64,000 nucleotides of DNA, taken from positions 186,001-250,000 of the forward strand of contig NZ_NNBL01000005.1 in assembly GCF_002803065.1 (NCBI RefSeq). The letters are read 5' to 3'. The notes beneath the pieces were generated by a model. It was not told the origin of the DNA and did not search any database. It worked only from the letters and a program-made list of their open reading frames with translations. This DNA comes from Streptomyces sp. CB01635. GTDB taxonomy: Bacteria; Actinomycetota; Actinomycetes; Streptomycetales; Streptomycetaceae. A program made the position numbers and the translations under genes. Numbering within the stretch: position 1 is the first letter of the stretch; each line of letters begins with the position of its first letter. This document shows positions 8,084 through 16,310 of the stretch, piece by piece.

Positions 8084-8097
8084 TTGAACGCGTTCAA
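8084..8097. promoter_or_regulatory. 14-bp perfect palindrome, LacI-type operator
   Basis: TTGAACGCGTTCAA is a perfect 14-bp palindrome with the central CpG typical of LacI-family operators. Its core (AACGCGTT) differs from the AACGTT operators of the local LacI, so it may answer to another regulator. It lies 98 bp upstream of the lipoprotein gene and about 207 bp upstream of the GH2 gene. Confidence 0.55.
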
Positions 8098-8241
8098 CCG
8101 AGTCCATGAAGTCGCACTCGCCTTCTTGTCAGCAAACTTTGCAGCCCGTCGGATCGCCCGCGCGGAGTTACCGAGGGGTCGTCTTGTCGTGACCCTGGAC
8201 AGCGCACCTGAGGGCGTGCTGTCATGCCAACTGCCCGCTCC

Positions 8242-8255
8242 TTCCAACGTTGTAC
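8242..8255. promoter_or_regulatory. LacI operator copy 1 (GH2 gene)
   Basis: TTCCAACGTTGTAC matches the perfect copy TTACAACGTTGTAA at 14882 in 12 of 14 positions. It sits about 50 bp before the GH2 start codon, a position suited to promoter blocking. Confidence 0.65.
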
Positions 8256-8303
8256 AGACGCAAGCGACGAGCCGCCCCCCTCTTCCTCAGTCAAGGAGGA
8301 TTC

Positions 8304-10907
8304 GTGCGCACCAAACGACTCAGAGGCCGACTGGCCATGCTGCTGGCCGCGGGACTGGGCCTCGCGGCACTCACCGGGTCGCCGTCGGCGACAGCGGCCG
8401 ACGACCCGGTCGAACCCCACGGCCTGAAGGGCGAGTACTACACCCAGTCCGCCCCCGGAGCCTTCGACTTCAACGAGCTCAAGGCCACCGGCTTCGACCC
8501 GAAGCTCGACTTCGACACCCTCGAGCCGCGGCTGCGGACCGCCACCGGCCAGGCCGACGACGCCAGTGTGCGCTGGACGGGCAAGGTCGTGCCGGAGAAG
8601 ACCGGCGCGACAACGTTTTCCATCACCGGCGACAACGGCTTCCGGCTCTGGGTCGACGGCAAGCTCGCCATCGACCACTGGGTCGACGACTGGGACAAGG
8701 AACAGACCTCCCAGCCCGTCGAGTTGACGGCCGGCAAGGCGTACGACATCAAGGTCGAGTACTTCGAGCACTTCGGCGGCTCGAACCTCCATCTGCGCTG
8801 GACCGAGCCCGGCGAGACCAAGGAAGCGATCCCCTCCTCCGCCTTCCGGCTGCCCGACGGCTGGGACTACGACGGAGCGATATCGACGACCGTCCTCAAG
8901 GACGGCCGAACTCTCAAGCTCGACTTCGCTCAGTCCCTCGCGGCCCCGCCGGCCGGCCTCGCGGATCACCTCCAGGCCGTGATCGGCGGCGCCCAGTGGC
9001 CGCTGTCCACGATCAAGGCCGACCCGGCCGACCCCCGCACCCTGCTCGTCGGGCTCAAGGAGCCGGTCGTGGGCAAGAAGGGCGGCGGCGCGTCCGGCCA
9101 GGCCGATGTCACATACGACGGCAAGGGTGGGCTGACCAGCACCGGCGACAAGGCCGTCGGCCAGTTCTGGAGCAGCGGCCCGAACGACTCCGAGTACGAG
9201 CTGCGCACCAAGTGGGCCGACGAGGTGGGGCCGAAGAACGCCCACCCCGAGTACCCGCGCCCGCAGCTCACCCGGGACGCCTGGCAGAACCTCAACGGCG
9301 AGTGGCAGTTCGCCGCGGCGAAGTCCGGCGACAAGCCGCCGGTCGGCAAGCAGCTCGGCGAGAAGATCCTTGTGCCCTACCCGGTCGAGTCGCAGCTCTC
9401 CGGCATCGAGCGCCACGAGGACCGCATGTGGTACCGCCGCACCTTCACGGTCCCCGCGGGCTGGAAGGTCGGTGACGGCAAGCGCCTCCAGCTGAACTTC
9501 GGCGCCGTCGACTGGCAGTCCGAGGTGTACGTCAACGGCAAGAAGGTCGCCGAACACAAGGGCGGCTACGACAAGTTCAGCGCCGACATCACGGACGCGC
9601 TGAAGCCGGGGCGCACCCAGGAGCTGATCGTCGGCGTCTACGACCCGACGGACGCGCAGGGCGGCGAGAACCCGCCGGTCGGCAAGCAGCGCCTGGACCC
9701 GAGCGGTATCTGGTACACCCCCTCCTCCGGTATCTGGCAGACCGTGTGGATGGAGCCGGTCGCGGCCGATCACGCCGCCGACCTCAAGATCACCCCGGAC
9801 GTCACGGCGGGCAAGGCCACCGTCGAGGCCAAGGGCGTGCGGGACGGAGTGCCGTTCACGGCGACGGCGTACGACGGCAAGCGCAGGGTCGCCACGGCGA
9901 GCGGGGTCACCGGCACGCCGCTGACCCTGAAGATCGACAAGGCGCATCTGTGGTCGCCCGACGACCCGTTCCTCTACAACCTCAAGGTGAACGTCGGCAA
10001 GGACAGCGTCGGCAGCTACTTCGGGATGCGCTCCATCTCCGTCGAGAAGGTGAACGGCACGCCGCGCACCCTGCTCAACGGCAAGCCCGCCTTCATGATG
10101 GCCACGCTCGACCAGGGCTTCTGGCCCGACGGGCTGCACACCGCGCCGACGGACGAGGCACTGGCCTACGACCTGAAGATGCACAAGCAGATGGGCTTCA
10201 ACTCGGTCCGCAAGCACATCAAGGTCGAGCCCGACCGGTGGTTCTACTGGGCGGACAAGCTGGGTCTGATGGTGTGGCAGGACATGCCGGCCATGAGCGC
10301 GGCGCCGGACACGGCCGCGCGCGCCGAGTACGAGCGCGAGATGAAGACGATGATCGACCAGCACAGCAGCCACCCCTCGGTGGTCATGTGGGTCACCTTC
10401 AACGAGGGCTGGGGCCAGTACGACGTGGGCCGCATCGCCGAGCAGGCCAAGGCCTGGGACCCGACGCGGCTGGTCAACAACATGTCGGGTCTCAACCTCG
10501 GGGCGGACGGCGGGACCGGCGACATCATGGACGAGCACGGCTACCCGAGCCCGGCCCTGCCGCCGCATCCCGACGGCAAGCGCGCCCTGGTCAGCGGCGA
10601 GTACGGCGGCCTCGGCCTCGCGGTGCCCGGTCACGCCTGGGCGGTGCAGCAGTCGTACGTGGACGTCGACCCGGCGAAGTACACGGACGACTACCTCGCA
10701 CGGCTCGCCGAGGTGCACAAGCTGGCCTGCCAGGGCAGCAACGGCGCCGTGTACACGCAGATCTCGGACGTCGAGGGTGAGCTCAACGGCCTGGTGACGT
10801 ACGACCGCAAGATCGTCAAGCCGGATGTGAAGCGGGTGAAGGCGGCGCAGGACGCGCTGATCCGCGACGCCTCGCAGGCGACCGTGGCCGGCTGCTCCGG
10901 CAGCTGA
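8304..10907 (+). CDS. Secreted PA14-GH2 glycoside hydrolase
   Basis: The GTG at 8304 follows AAGGAGGA by 3 nt and opens an 867-residue precursor with a Sec signal peptide (MRTKRLRGRL, hydrophobic LLAAGLGLAAL, cleavage near ATA-AD at about residue 31). A PA14-type domain follows (about 40-170, with FSITGDNGFRLWVDGKLAID), then the GH2 sugar-binding sandwich (from about 312), an immunoglobulin-like domain and the TIM barrel. The GH2 acid/base is Glu701 in FNEGWGQYD and the nucleophile probably Glu766 in VSGEYGG. GH2 contains beta-galactosidases, beta-glucuronidases and arabinosidases; the exact substrate is open. It is the first gene of the LacI-controlled island, with an operator 50 bp upstream and a terminator downstream. 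Confidence 0.88.
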   Translation: MRTKRLRGRLAMLLAAGLGLAALTGSPSATAADDPVEPHGLKGEYYTQSAPGAFDFNELKATGFDPKLDFDTLEPRLRTATGQADDASVRWTGKVVPEKTGATTFSITGDNGFRLWVDGKLAIDHWVDDWDKEQTSQPVELTAGKAYDIKVEYFEHFGGSNLHLRWTEPGETKEAIPSSAFRLPDGWDYDGAISTTVLKDGRTLKLDFAQSLAAPPAGLADHLQAVIGGAQWPLSTIKADPADPRTLLVGLKEPVVGKKGGGASGQADVTYDGKGGLTSTGDKAVGQFWSSGPNDSEYELRTKWADEVGPKNAHPEYPRPQLTRDAWQNLNGEWQFAAAKSGDKPPVGKQLGEKILVPYPVESQLSGIERHEDRMWYRRTFTVPAGWKVGDGKRLQLNFGAVDWQSEVYVNGKKVAEHKGGYDKFSADITDALKPGRTQELIVGVYDPTDAQGGENPPVGKQRLDPSGIWYTPSSGIWQTVWMEPVAADHAADLKITPDVTAGKATVEAKGVRDGVPFTATAYDGKRRVATASGVTGTPLTLKIDKAHLWSPDDPFLYNLKVNVGKDSVGSYFGMRSISVEKVNGTPRTLLNGKPAFMMATLDQGFWPDGLHTAPTDEALAYDLKMHKQMGFNSVRKHIKVEPDRWFYWADKLGLMVWQDMPAMSAAPDTAARAEYEREMKTMIDQHSSHPSVVMWVTFNEGWGQYDVGRIAEQAKAWDPTRLVNNMSGLNLGADGGTGDIMDEHGYPSPALPPHPDGKRALVSGEYGGLGLAVPGHAWAVQQSYVDVDPAKYTDDYLARLAEVHKLACQGSNGAVYTQISDVEGELNGLVTYDRKIVKPDVKRVKAAQDALIRDASQATVAGCSGS

Positions 10908-10928
10908 GCGCGGTCGGTCCGACATGTG

Positions 10929-10972
10929 CCCGGTCCCCCTTTCGCGCCTCTCGGGGCGGAAGGGGGGCCGGG
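10929..10972 (+). terminator. Hairpin terminator after GH2 gene
   Basis: A 17-bp stem (10929-10945 with 10956-10972, two G-T type mismatches) and 10-nt loop lie 22 nt after the stop codon. It separates the GH2 and GH127 genes into two transcripts or reduces read-through. Confidence 0.7.
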
Positions 10973-11049
10973 CGCGGCGCGCCCGCTTCTTGCGCGAGCG
11001 CGACCCCTTCGTACCCTCTCCCCGTACCCCCCCGAACAGGAGCACCCGC

Positions 11050-13449
11050 ATGCCTGTCAGCAGACGCGCTCTTCTCGGTGCCGGCGCCCTGGGCCTGGGC
11101 GCCGCGGCGCTCGGCGGCCCGTTCGCCCCGTCCGCGGCGGCGGCTTCACGGCCGTCCGCCGGCACGCTGCTCCCGGACGCGTTCCGGAAGCTGCCCTCCG
11201 GCAGTGTCACCGCCCGTGGCTGGCTCGCCGGACAGCTGAAGCTCCAGCTCGACGGGCTGTGCGGCCGGTACGAGGACCTCTCCCACTTCCTGGACTTCGA
11301 CAACACCGGCTGGGTGCACCCGGAGCGCGGGGCGTGGGAGGAACTGCCGTACTGGCTGCGCGGCTATGTGCCCCTCGCGGTCGCCACCGGTGACGAGCAC
11401 GCCCTGGCCCGTTCGCGCGAGTGGATCGACGCGATCCTCGCCACGCAGGAGAGCGACGGCTTCTTCGGCCCGCGCGCGCTGCGCACCTCGCTCAACGGCG
11501 GTCCGGACTTCTGGCCGTTCCTGCCGCTCCTGATGGCGCTGCGGACCTACGAGGAGTACTCGCGCGACCGGCGCGTCGTCCCGTTCGTCACGCGCTTCCT
11601 GCGTTTCATGAACGCCCAGGGGGCCGGAGCCTTCAACTCCAGCTGGGTTTCCTTCCGTTGGGGCGACGGACTCGACATCGTGGTGTGGCTGTACCGCCGT
11701 ACCGGGGAGAAGTTCCTCCTCGATCTGGCGGGCAAGATGCACACCCTCGGGGCGGACTGGACAGGCGGTACGCCCTCGCGGCACAACGTGAACATCGCCC
11801 AGGGATTCCGTGAGCCGGCCCAGTACGCGCAGCTCACCGGCTCTGCCGAGCTGACCCGGGCCACGTATCGCGGATACGACGCCGTGATGGGTGCGTACGG
11901 CCGGTTCCCCGGCGGAGGCATGGCGGGGGACGAGAACTACCGGCCCGGCTTCGGGGACCCTCGTCAGGGCTTCGAGACCTGCGGCATCGTCGAGTTCATG
12001 GCCAGCCATGAACTGCTCACGCGCATCACCGGTGACCCGGTGTGGGCGGACCGCTGCGAGGAACTCGCGTTCAACATGCTGCCCGCCGCACTCGACCCGC
12101 AGGGCAAGTCCCTGCACTACGTCACCAGCGCCAACAGCATCGACCTGGACAACACCCCGAAGACACAGGGGCAGTTCCAGAACGGCTTCGCCATGCAGTC
12201 CCTGCAGCCCGGCGTCGACCAGTACCGCTGCTGCCCGCACAACTACGGTATGGGCTGGCCCTACTTCAACGAGGAGCTGTGGCTCGCGACGCCCGGCGAC
12301 GGCCTCGCCGCCGCCATGTACGCCCCCTGCACGGTCCGTACGCGGGTCGCCGGCGGCACCGAGGTGACCATCGTCGAGGAGACCGGCTACCCCTTCACCG
12401 AGACGGTCGAGTTCAGGCTCTCCATCCCGAAGCCGGTGCGTTTCCCGCTCCAGCTCCGCATCCCGGGGTGGTGCCGCGGGCCCGAACTCCTCGTCAACGG
12501 CAAGCGTCTGGCGGCCGAGGACGGACCGGTCTGGGCCAAGGTGGAGCGCACCTGGCACGACGGTGACGTGGTGACGCTGCGCCTGCCTCAGCACACTTCC
12601 GTACGCCACTGGCCCGACAACCACGACGCCGTCAGCGTCGACCACGGACCGCTCACCTACTCCTTGAAGATCGGCGAGCGGTACGAGCGCTACGCGGGCG
12701 ACGACACGTTCCCGCACTACGAGGTGCATGCGACCTCCGCCTGGAACTACGGCCTGTCCCCCGCCCCCGGCCTCGCCTTCCGGCGCGACAACGGGCCGGT
12801 CGGGGAGAACCCGTTCACCCACGAGACGACACCGGTGCACATCACCGCGCAGGCCCGTCGCATCGAGGAGTGGGTCGCGGACGACGAGCACGTCGTCGCA
12901 CCCCTGCAGAGCGGACCGGCCCGCAGCGACGCATCCGTCGAGACCGTGACACTCGTCCCGATGGGCGCGGCCCGACTGCGGATCACGGCGTTTCCCCAGG
13001 CCTCGCCCGACGGCAGGACGTGGATGCCGGAGCCCGCGTTCCGGCGGATCGCCAACAAGCACAGCGGGAAGGTCCTGGCCGTCGACGGCATGTCGACCGA
13101 GAACAGTGCCCGCGTCGTCCAGTTCGCCAACTCCGGTACGGGCGACCACGCGTGGCAGCTCGTCGACAAGGGTGACGGCTGGCATCTGATCCGCAACGGC
13201 CAGAGCGGCAAGGTCCTCGGGGTCGACGGGATGTCGACGGACAACAGCGCACACGTCGTCCAGTACGAGGACAACGGCACCGCCGACCATCTGTGGGCGC
13301 TGGTCGACAGCGGGGACGGGTGGTACCGGATCCGCAACAAGAACAGCGGCAAGGTCCTTGGCGTGGACGGGATGTCGACAGCGGACAGCGCGCAGGTCGT
13401 CCAGTTCGACGACAACGGGACGGACGACCATCTGTGGCGGCTGCTCTGA
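11050..13449 (+). CDS. Tat-exported GH127 beta-L-arabinofuranosidase-like enzyme with ricin-type lectin tail
   Basis: The 799-residue protein starts MPVSRRALLGAGALGLGAAA, a twin-arginine signal peptide. The DUF1680/GH127 catalytic region runs from about 45 to 560. The zinc/thiolate site typical of GH127 is complete: Glu309-Thr-Cys311 (FETCGIVEF) and the Cys394-Cys395 pair (YRCCPHNYGMGW), where the first Cys corresponds to the catalytic nucleophile of HypBA1-type enzymes. The C-terminal 140 residues hold three repeats of about 47 residues (SGKVLGVDGMSTDNSAHVVQ and variants), a ricin-B/CBM13 trefoil for polysaccharide binding. It acts outside the cell on arabinofuranosyl side chains by inference. 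ATG 11050 follows AGGAG; the longer frame from 10924 lacks a signal. A perfect terminator follows. Confidence 0.9.
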   Translation: MPVSRRALLGAGALGLGAAALGGPFAPSAAAASRPSAGTLLPDAFRKLPSGSVTARGWLAGQLKLQLDGLCGRYEDLSHFLDFDNTGWVHPERGAWEELPYWLRGYVPLAVATGDEHALARSREWIDAILATQESDGFFGPRALRTSLNGGPDFWPFLPLLMALRTYEEYSRDRRVVPFVTRFLRFMNAQGAGAFNSSWVSFRWGDGLDIVVWLYRRTGEKFLLDLAGKMHTLGADWTGGTPSRHNVNIAQGFREPAQYAQLTGSAELTRATYRGYDAVMGAYGRFPGGGMAGDENYRPGFGDPRQGFETCGIVEFMASHELLTRITGDPVWADRCEELAFNMLPAALDPQGKSLHYVTSANSIDLDNTPKTQGQFQNGFAMQSLQPGVDQYRCCPHNYGMGWPYFNEELWLATPGDGLAAAMYAPCTVRTRVAGGTEVTIVEETGYPFTETVEFRLSIPKPVRFPLQLRIPGWCRGPELLVNGKRLAAEDGPVWAKVERTWHDGDVVTLRLPQHTSVRHWPDNHDAVSVDHGPLTYSLKIGERYERYAGDDTFPHYEVHATSAWNYGLSPAPGLAFRRDNGPVGENPFTHETTPVHITAQARRIEEWVADDEHVVAPLQSGPARSDASVETVTLVPMGAARLRITAFPQASPDGRTWMPEPAFRRIANKHSGKVLAVDGMSTENSARVVQFANSGTGDHAWQLVDKGDGWHLIRNGQSGKVLGVDGMSTDNSAHVVQYEDNGTADHLWALVDSGDGWYRIRNKNSGKVLGVDGMSTADSAQVVQFDDNGTDDHLWRLL

Positions 13450-13462
13450 GGTGGTGACCGAT

Positions 13463-13495
13463 CGTGGCGCGCCGGGCGGATCCCGGCGCGCCACG
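13463..13495 (+). terminator. Perfect 14-bp hairpin after GH127 gene
   Basis: Inverted repeat CGTGGCGCGCCGGG (13463-13476) with its exact complement at 13482-13495 and a 5-nt loop, 13 nt after the GH127 stop. It isolates lacI transcription from the upstream gene. Confidence 0.8.
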
Positions 13496-13607
13496 GCGTC
13501 GGTGTGCGGGGGTCCGCATCCTCGACGGTCGAGCCGCTGGTCCAGCAGCCGGTGCCGGGTATATCCGTCCCCCTGCCGTCCCCTTGCCACCTTTCGCCAT
13601 ACGGACG

Positions 13608-13621
13608 TATAACGTTGCAAG
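13608..13621. promoter_or_regulatory. LacI operator copy 2 (lacI autoregulation)
   Basis: GTATAACGTTGCAA matches the perfect copy in 11 of 14 positions and keeps the AACGTT core. It lies 94 bp upstream of the lacI start codon, so the repressor probably controls its own gene. Confidence 0.6.
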
Positions 13622-13715
13622 CCCGGCTCCACAGCCTTTGCGCCGGGGCCATGGCTCCGGCGCCGTGCGGGCACGCACCGGTCCCGGCGCCCGGCAGTTC
13701 ACCGGAAGGAATGTT

Positions 13716-14726
13716 GTGCGGGTCAGCCTCAAGGACGTCGCCGCGCGTGCGGGCGTGTCGATCAAGACCGTCTCGAATGTGGTGAACAACTACCAGCACG
13801 TCACCCCCGCGATGCGCGAGCGGGTGCAGCAGGCCATCGACGAACTCGGCTACCGGCCCAACCTCACCGCCCGCCACCTGCGACAGGGGCGTACGGGCAT
13901 CATCGCCCTCGCCCTGCCCGAGCTCGGCAACCCGTACTTCGCCGAGCTCGCGGCGGCGGTGATCGACGCCGCCGCCCTGCACGACTACATCGTGCTCCTG
14001 GACCACACGGGAGGCCGGCGCGAGCAAGAGGTCCTGGTCAGCCAGGGGTTCCGCGCACGCGTCATCGACGGCCTGATCCTGAGCCCCATCGAGCTGGAGG
14101 CGGAGGACCTTCGTGAGCGCACGGAGAACGTGCCGCTGGTCCTGCTCGGCGAGCGCCACTACGACCTGCCCTACGACCACATCGCGGTGGACAACGTCGC
14201 GGCGGCCCGCACGGCCGTCCGTCATCTGATCGACATGGGGCGCCGCGAGGTGGCGTTCATCGGTGCCCGCCGTGGCCACAGCCAACCCGCCCATCTGCGT
14301 GTTCAGGGGTGGCGCGAGGAACTCCTGTCGGCGGGCCTCTCCGTGGACGACGGGCTGATCGCGACGACCGAGGGGTGGGGGCACGCGGACGGCGCGGCGG
14401 CGATGACCCGGATCCTGGAGACCGGGCGCCGGCCCGACGCCGTGTTCGCGTACAACGACCCCATCGCCATCGGAGCGATGCGGGTGCTGTCGGAGCGCGG
14501 TCTGCGCGTGCCCGAGGACGTCGCCGTGGTGGGCTTCGACGACGTCGTGGAGGGGCGCTTCGGGGCGGTCACGCTCACCTCCGTGTCGCCGGACAAGGAG
14601 GCCATCGCGCGGATGGCGGTCGAGTCGGTCCTGGCCCGGCTCGGCGGCCAGGCGGACGAGCCCCGCCGCGTCTGGGCGGACTACCGGCTCGTCGCGCGCG
14701 AGAGCACGCTGGGGCGGCACACGTAG
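13716..14726 (+). CDS. LacI family transcriptional repressor of the sugar island
   Basis: This is a 336-residue protein with a textbook LacI HTH at the N-terminus (VSLKDVAARAGVSIKTVSNV), the hinge helix around LTARHLRQGRTG with the conserved leucine, and a periplasmic-binding-protein-like sugar domain ending VVGFDDVVEGRF and TSVSPDKEAIARMA. The start is GTG 13716 after GGAAGG; the frame is open farther upstream, but the HTH always begins the family. It sits in the middle of the glycosidase and importer genes, and four related palindromes lie before the GH2, lacI, galM and binding-protein genes. A furanose or galactose-like sugar is the likely inducer (inference). Confidence 0.92.
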   Translation: MRVSLKDVAARAGVSIKTVSNVVNNYQHVTPAMRERVQQAIDELGYRPNLTARHLRQGRTGIIALALPELGNPYFAELAAAVIDAAALHDYIVLLDHTGGRREQEVLVSQGFRARVIDGLILSPIELEAEDLRERTENVPLVLLGERHYDLPYDHIAVDNVAAARTAVRHLIDMGRREVAFIGARRGHSQPAHLRVQGWREELLSAGLSVDDGLIATTEGWGHADGAAAMTRILETGRRPDAVFAYNDPIAIGAMRVLSERGLRVPEDVAVVGFDDVVEGRFGAVTLTSVSPDKEAIARMAVESVLARLGGQADEPRRVWADYRLVARESTLGRHT

Positions 14727-14868
14727 GCCGAGCGGCGGGACCGCGTGATCGTTCCCGCCGACAAGCCCGTGAAGGACTTCCCGCCGAAATCCCCGGCCCG
14801 TCGGCCACCGGACAACCGCTCGACCGCCGGATAGCCGAAAGACCCGAGCAGATACCTGTACCGACCTC

Positions 14869-14895
14869 TTACAACGACGCCTTACAACGTTGTAA
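14869..14895. promoter_or_regulatory. LacI operator copy 3 (galM and transporter), perfect palindrome plus half site
   Basis: TTACAACGTTGTAA at 14882-14895 is a perfect 14-bp palindrome and the best copy in the window. A half site TTACAACG (14869-14876) precedes it by 13 bp, just over one helical turn. It is about 107 bp upstream of the epimerase start. Confidence 0.7.
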
Positions 14896-15002
14896 TGTCC
14901 AGGCGTCCGCAGCTGCCGGTCTCCGGCTCCGTCCGCGCCCCGCCGGTATCGCCCGCGCCCGGCGCCGGACAGTGCCCGGCCCTCACTCCCCGCGAGGAGC
15001 CC

Positions 15003-16118
15003 ATGTCCTTCGCCGCCCCCTTCTCGGCACCCTTCGGCGCCACCCCCTCGGGCCTCCCGGTCGAGCGCTGGACTCTGCGCAGTGCGAGCGGAGTCGAGGC
15101 CGCCGTTCTGACGTACGGCGCCGTACTGCACTCCCTGCGTGTCCCAGGTCCGTCCGGGAGCCGGACGCCCGCCGAGGTGGTCCTCAGCCTCCCGGACGTG
15201 AAGCACTACGCCACCCATGGCGCGTATCTCGGCGCTGTGGTGGGGCGGTACGCCAACCGCATCGCCGCGGGCACCTTCGCCCTGGACGGAACGCGACACC
15301 ACATCCCGGGCAACGACCGGGGCAACTCGCTGCACGGCGGGGCCGACGGGTTCGACCGCCGGGTGTGGCGTGCCGAGTCCCGCGAGCGGCCCGACGGCGC
15401 CGCGAGTGTGCGCCTGAGTCTGGACAGTCCGCACGGCGACCAGGGCTTTCCCGGTTCGCTCCAGGTGTCCGTCACCTACACCCTCGCGTCCGACGGATCC
15501 CTGACGCTCGACTATCGCGGCGTCACCGACCGTCCCACGCCGGTCAATCTCACGAACCACGCCTACTTCAACCTCTCCGGGAACCCGGACCGAGGGGTAC
15601 TCGACCACCTTCTGACCGTGGACGCCACCACGTATCTGCCCATCGACGAGACGGGCCTCCCGCTGCCTGGCGCGCCCGCACCGGTGGCCGGTTCGCCGTT
15701 CGACTTCACCCGGCCACGGCGGATCGGTGCGCGGATCGCCGACCCCGACGAGCAGTTGAGGCGCGCCGACGGATACGACCACTGCTGGGTACTCGGCGAC
15801 CGTGAACGACCGTCCGAGGAGCGGCAGTTGGTCCTGCGGCGTGCGGCCCGTCTCGAGGACCCCGGCAGCGGGCGCGTGCTCGAGGTGCACACCAGCGAGC
15901 CCGGGCTCCAGGTGTACGCGGGGCAGCAACTCGACGGCGGTTTCGGCGACTTCCTGGGTCGCCGGCTTGGCGCCCACTCGGGTCTGTGCCTGGAGTCGCA
16001 GCACTTCCCCGACTCCCCCAACCGGCCCGAGTATCCGAGCACCGTCCTGCGCCCGGACCAGGTCATGCGCAGCCGGACCGTGCTCGGCTTCCCGCACCTC
16101 ACCGCGGTCGCACGTTGA
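15003..16118 (+). CDS. galM: Aldose 1-epimerase (mutarotase)
   Basis: The 371-residue protein matches GalM along its length. Catalytic and binding signatures are GNSLHGGADGFDRRVW (substrate His), VNLTNHAYFNLSG (catalytic His in NHAYF) and the C-terminal SGLCLESQHFPDSPN with the catalytic Glu in LESQ. It interconverts alpha and beta anomers of galactose, glucose or arabinose. No signal peptide is present, so it acts in the cytoplasm on imported sugar. ATG 15003 follows GAGGAGC; the upstream frame would run through the operator. It lies between lacI and the binding-protein gene and is preceded by the strongest operator. Confidence 0.93.
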   Translation: MSFAAPFSAPFGATPSGLPVERWTLRSASGVEAAVLTYGAVLHSLRVPGPSGSRTPAEVVLSLPDVKHYATHGAYLGAVVGRYANRIAAGTFALDGTRHHIPGNDRGNSLHGGADGFDRRVWRAESRERPDGAASVRLSLDSPHGDQGFPGSLQVSVTYTLASDGSLTLDYRGVTDRPTPVNLTNHAYFNLSGNPDRGVLDHLLTVDATTYLPIDETGLPLPGAPAPVAGSPFDFTRPRRIGARIADPDEQLRRADGYDHCWVLGDRERPSEERQLVLRRAARLEDPGSGRVLEVHTSEPGLQVYAGQQLDGGFGDFLGRRLGAHSGLCLESQHFPDSPNRPEYPSTVLRPDQVMRSRTVLGFPHLTAVAR

Positions 16119-16127
16119 CCACGACCG

Positions 16128-16155
16128 GACCGCCCGCCCGAATCACAGGGCGGTC
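16128..16155 (+). terminator. Weak hairpin after galM
   Basis: An 8-bp perfect stem GACCGCCC/GGGCGGTC with a 12-nt loop lies 10 nt after the galM stop. It is modest and may only attenuate read-through into the next gene. Confidence 0.4.
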
Positions 16156-16184
16156 ACGTCCCGCACAAAGGCTTTACACCCTCC

Positions 16185-16198
16185 TTTCAACGATGTAA
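16185..16198. promoter_or_regulatory. LacI operator copy 4 (binding-protein gene)
   Basis: TTTCAACGATGTAA matches the perfect copy in 12 of 14 positions. It lies 113 bp upstream of the substrate-binding protein start. Confidence 0.55.
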
Positions 16199-16310
16199 AA
16201 ACTCCTGCGGGCGGACCAGTCGAGGCTCTCACCTCGTCGAGCCGCACACGCGCCGCCCTCGCTGCTCCCTGCCAACCCTCCGTCGCCGCGTCACCCGGAT
16301 CGGGGTCACC

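Noticed and set aside
8094..11306. Minus-strand open frame of 1070 codons
   Set aside because: It is the antisense of the GH2 gene and beyond; composition is Arg/Gly/Val/Asp-rich without domains. GC-biased third positions keep antisense frames open.
12747..16097. Minus-strand open frame of 1116 codons
   Set aside because: It runs across GH127, a terminator, lacI, operators and galM in antisense and shows no family motif.
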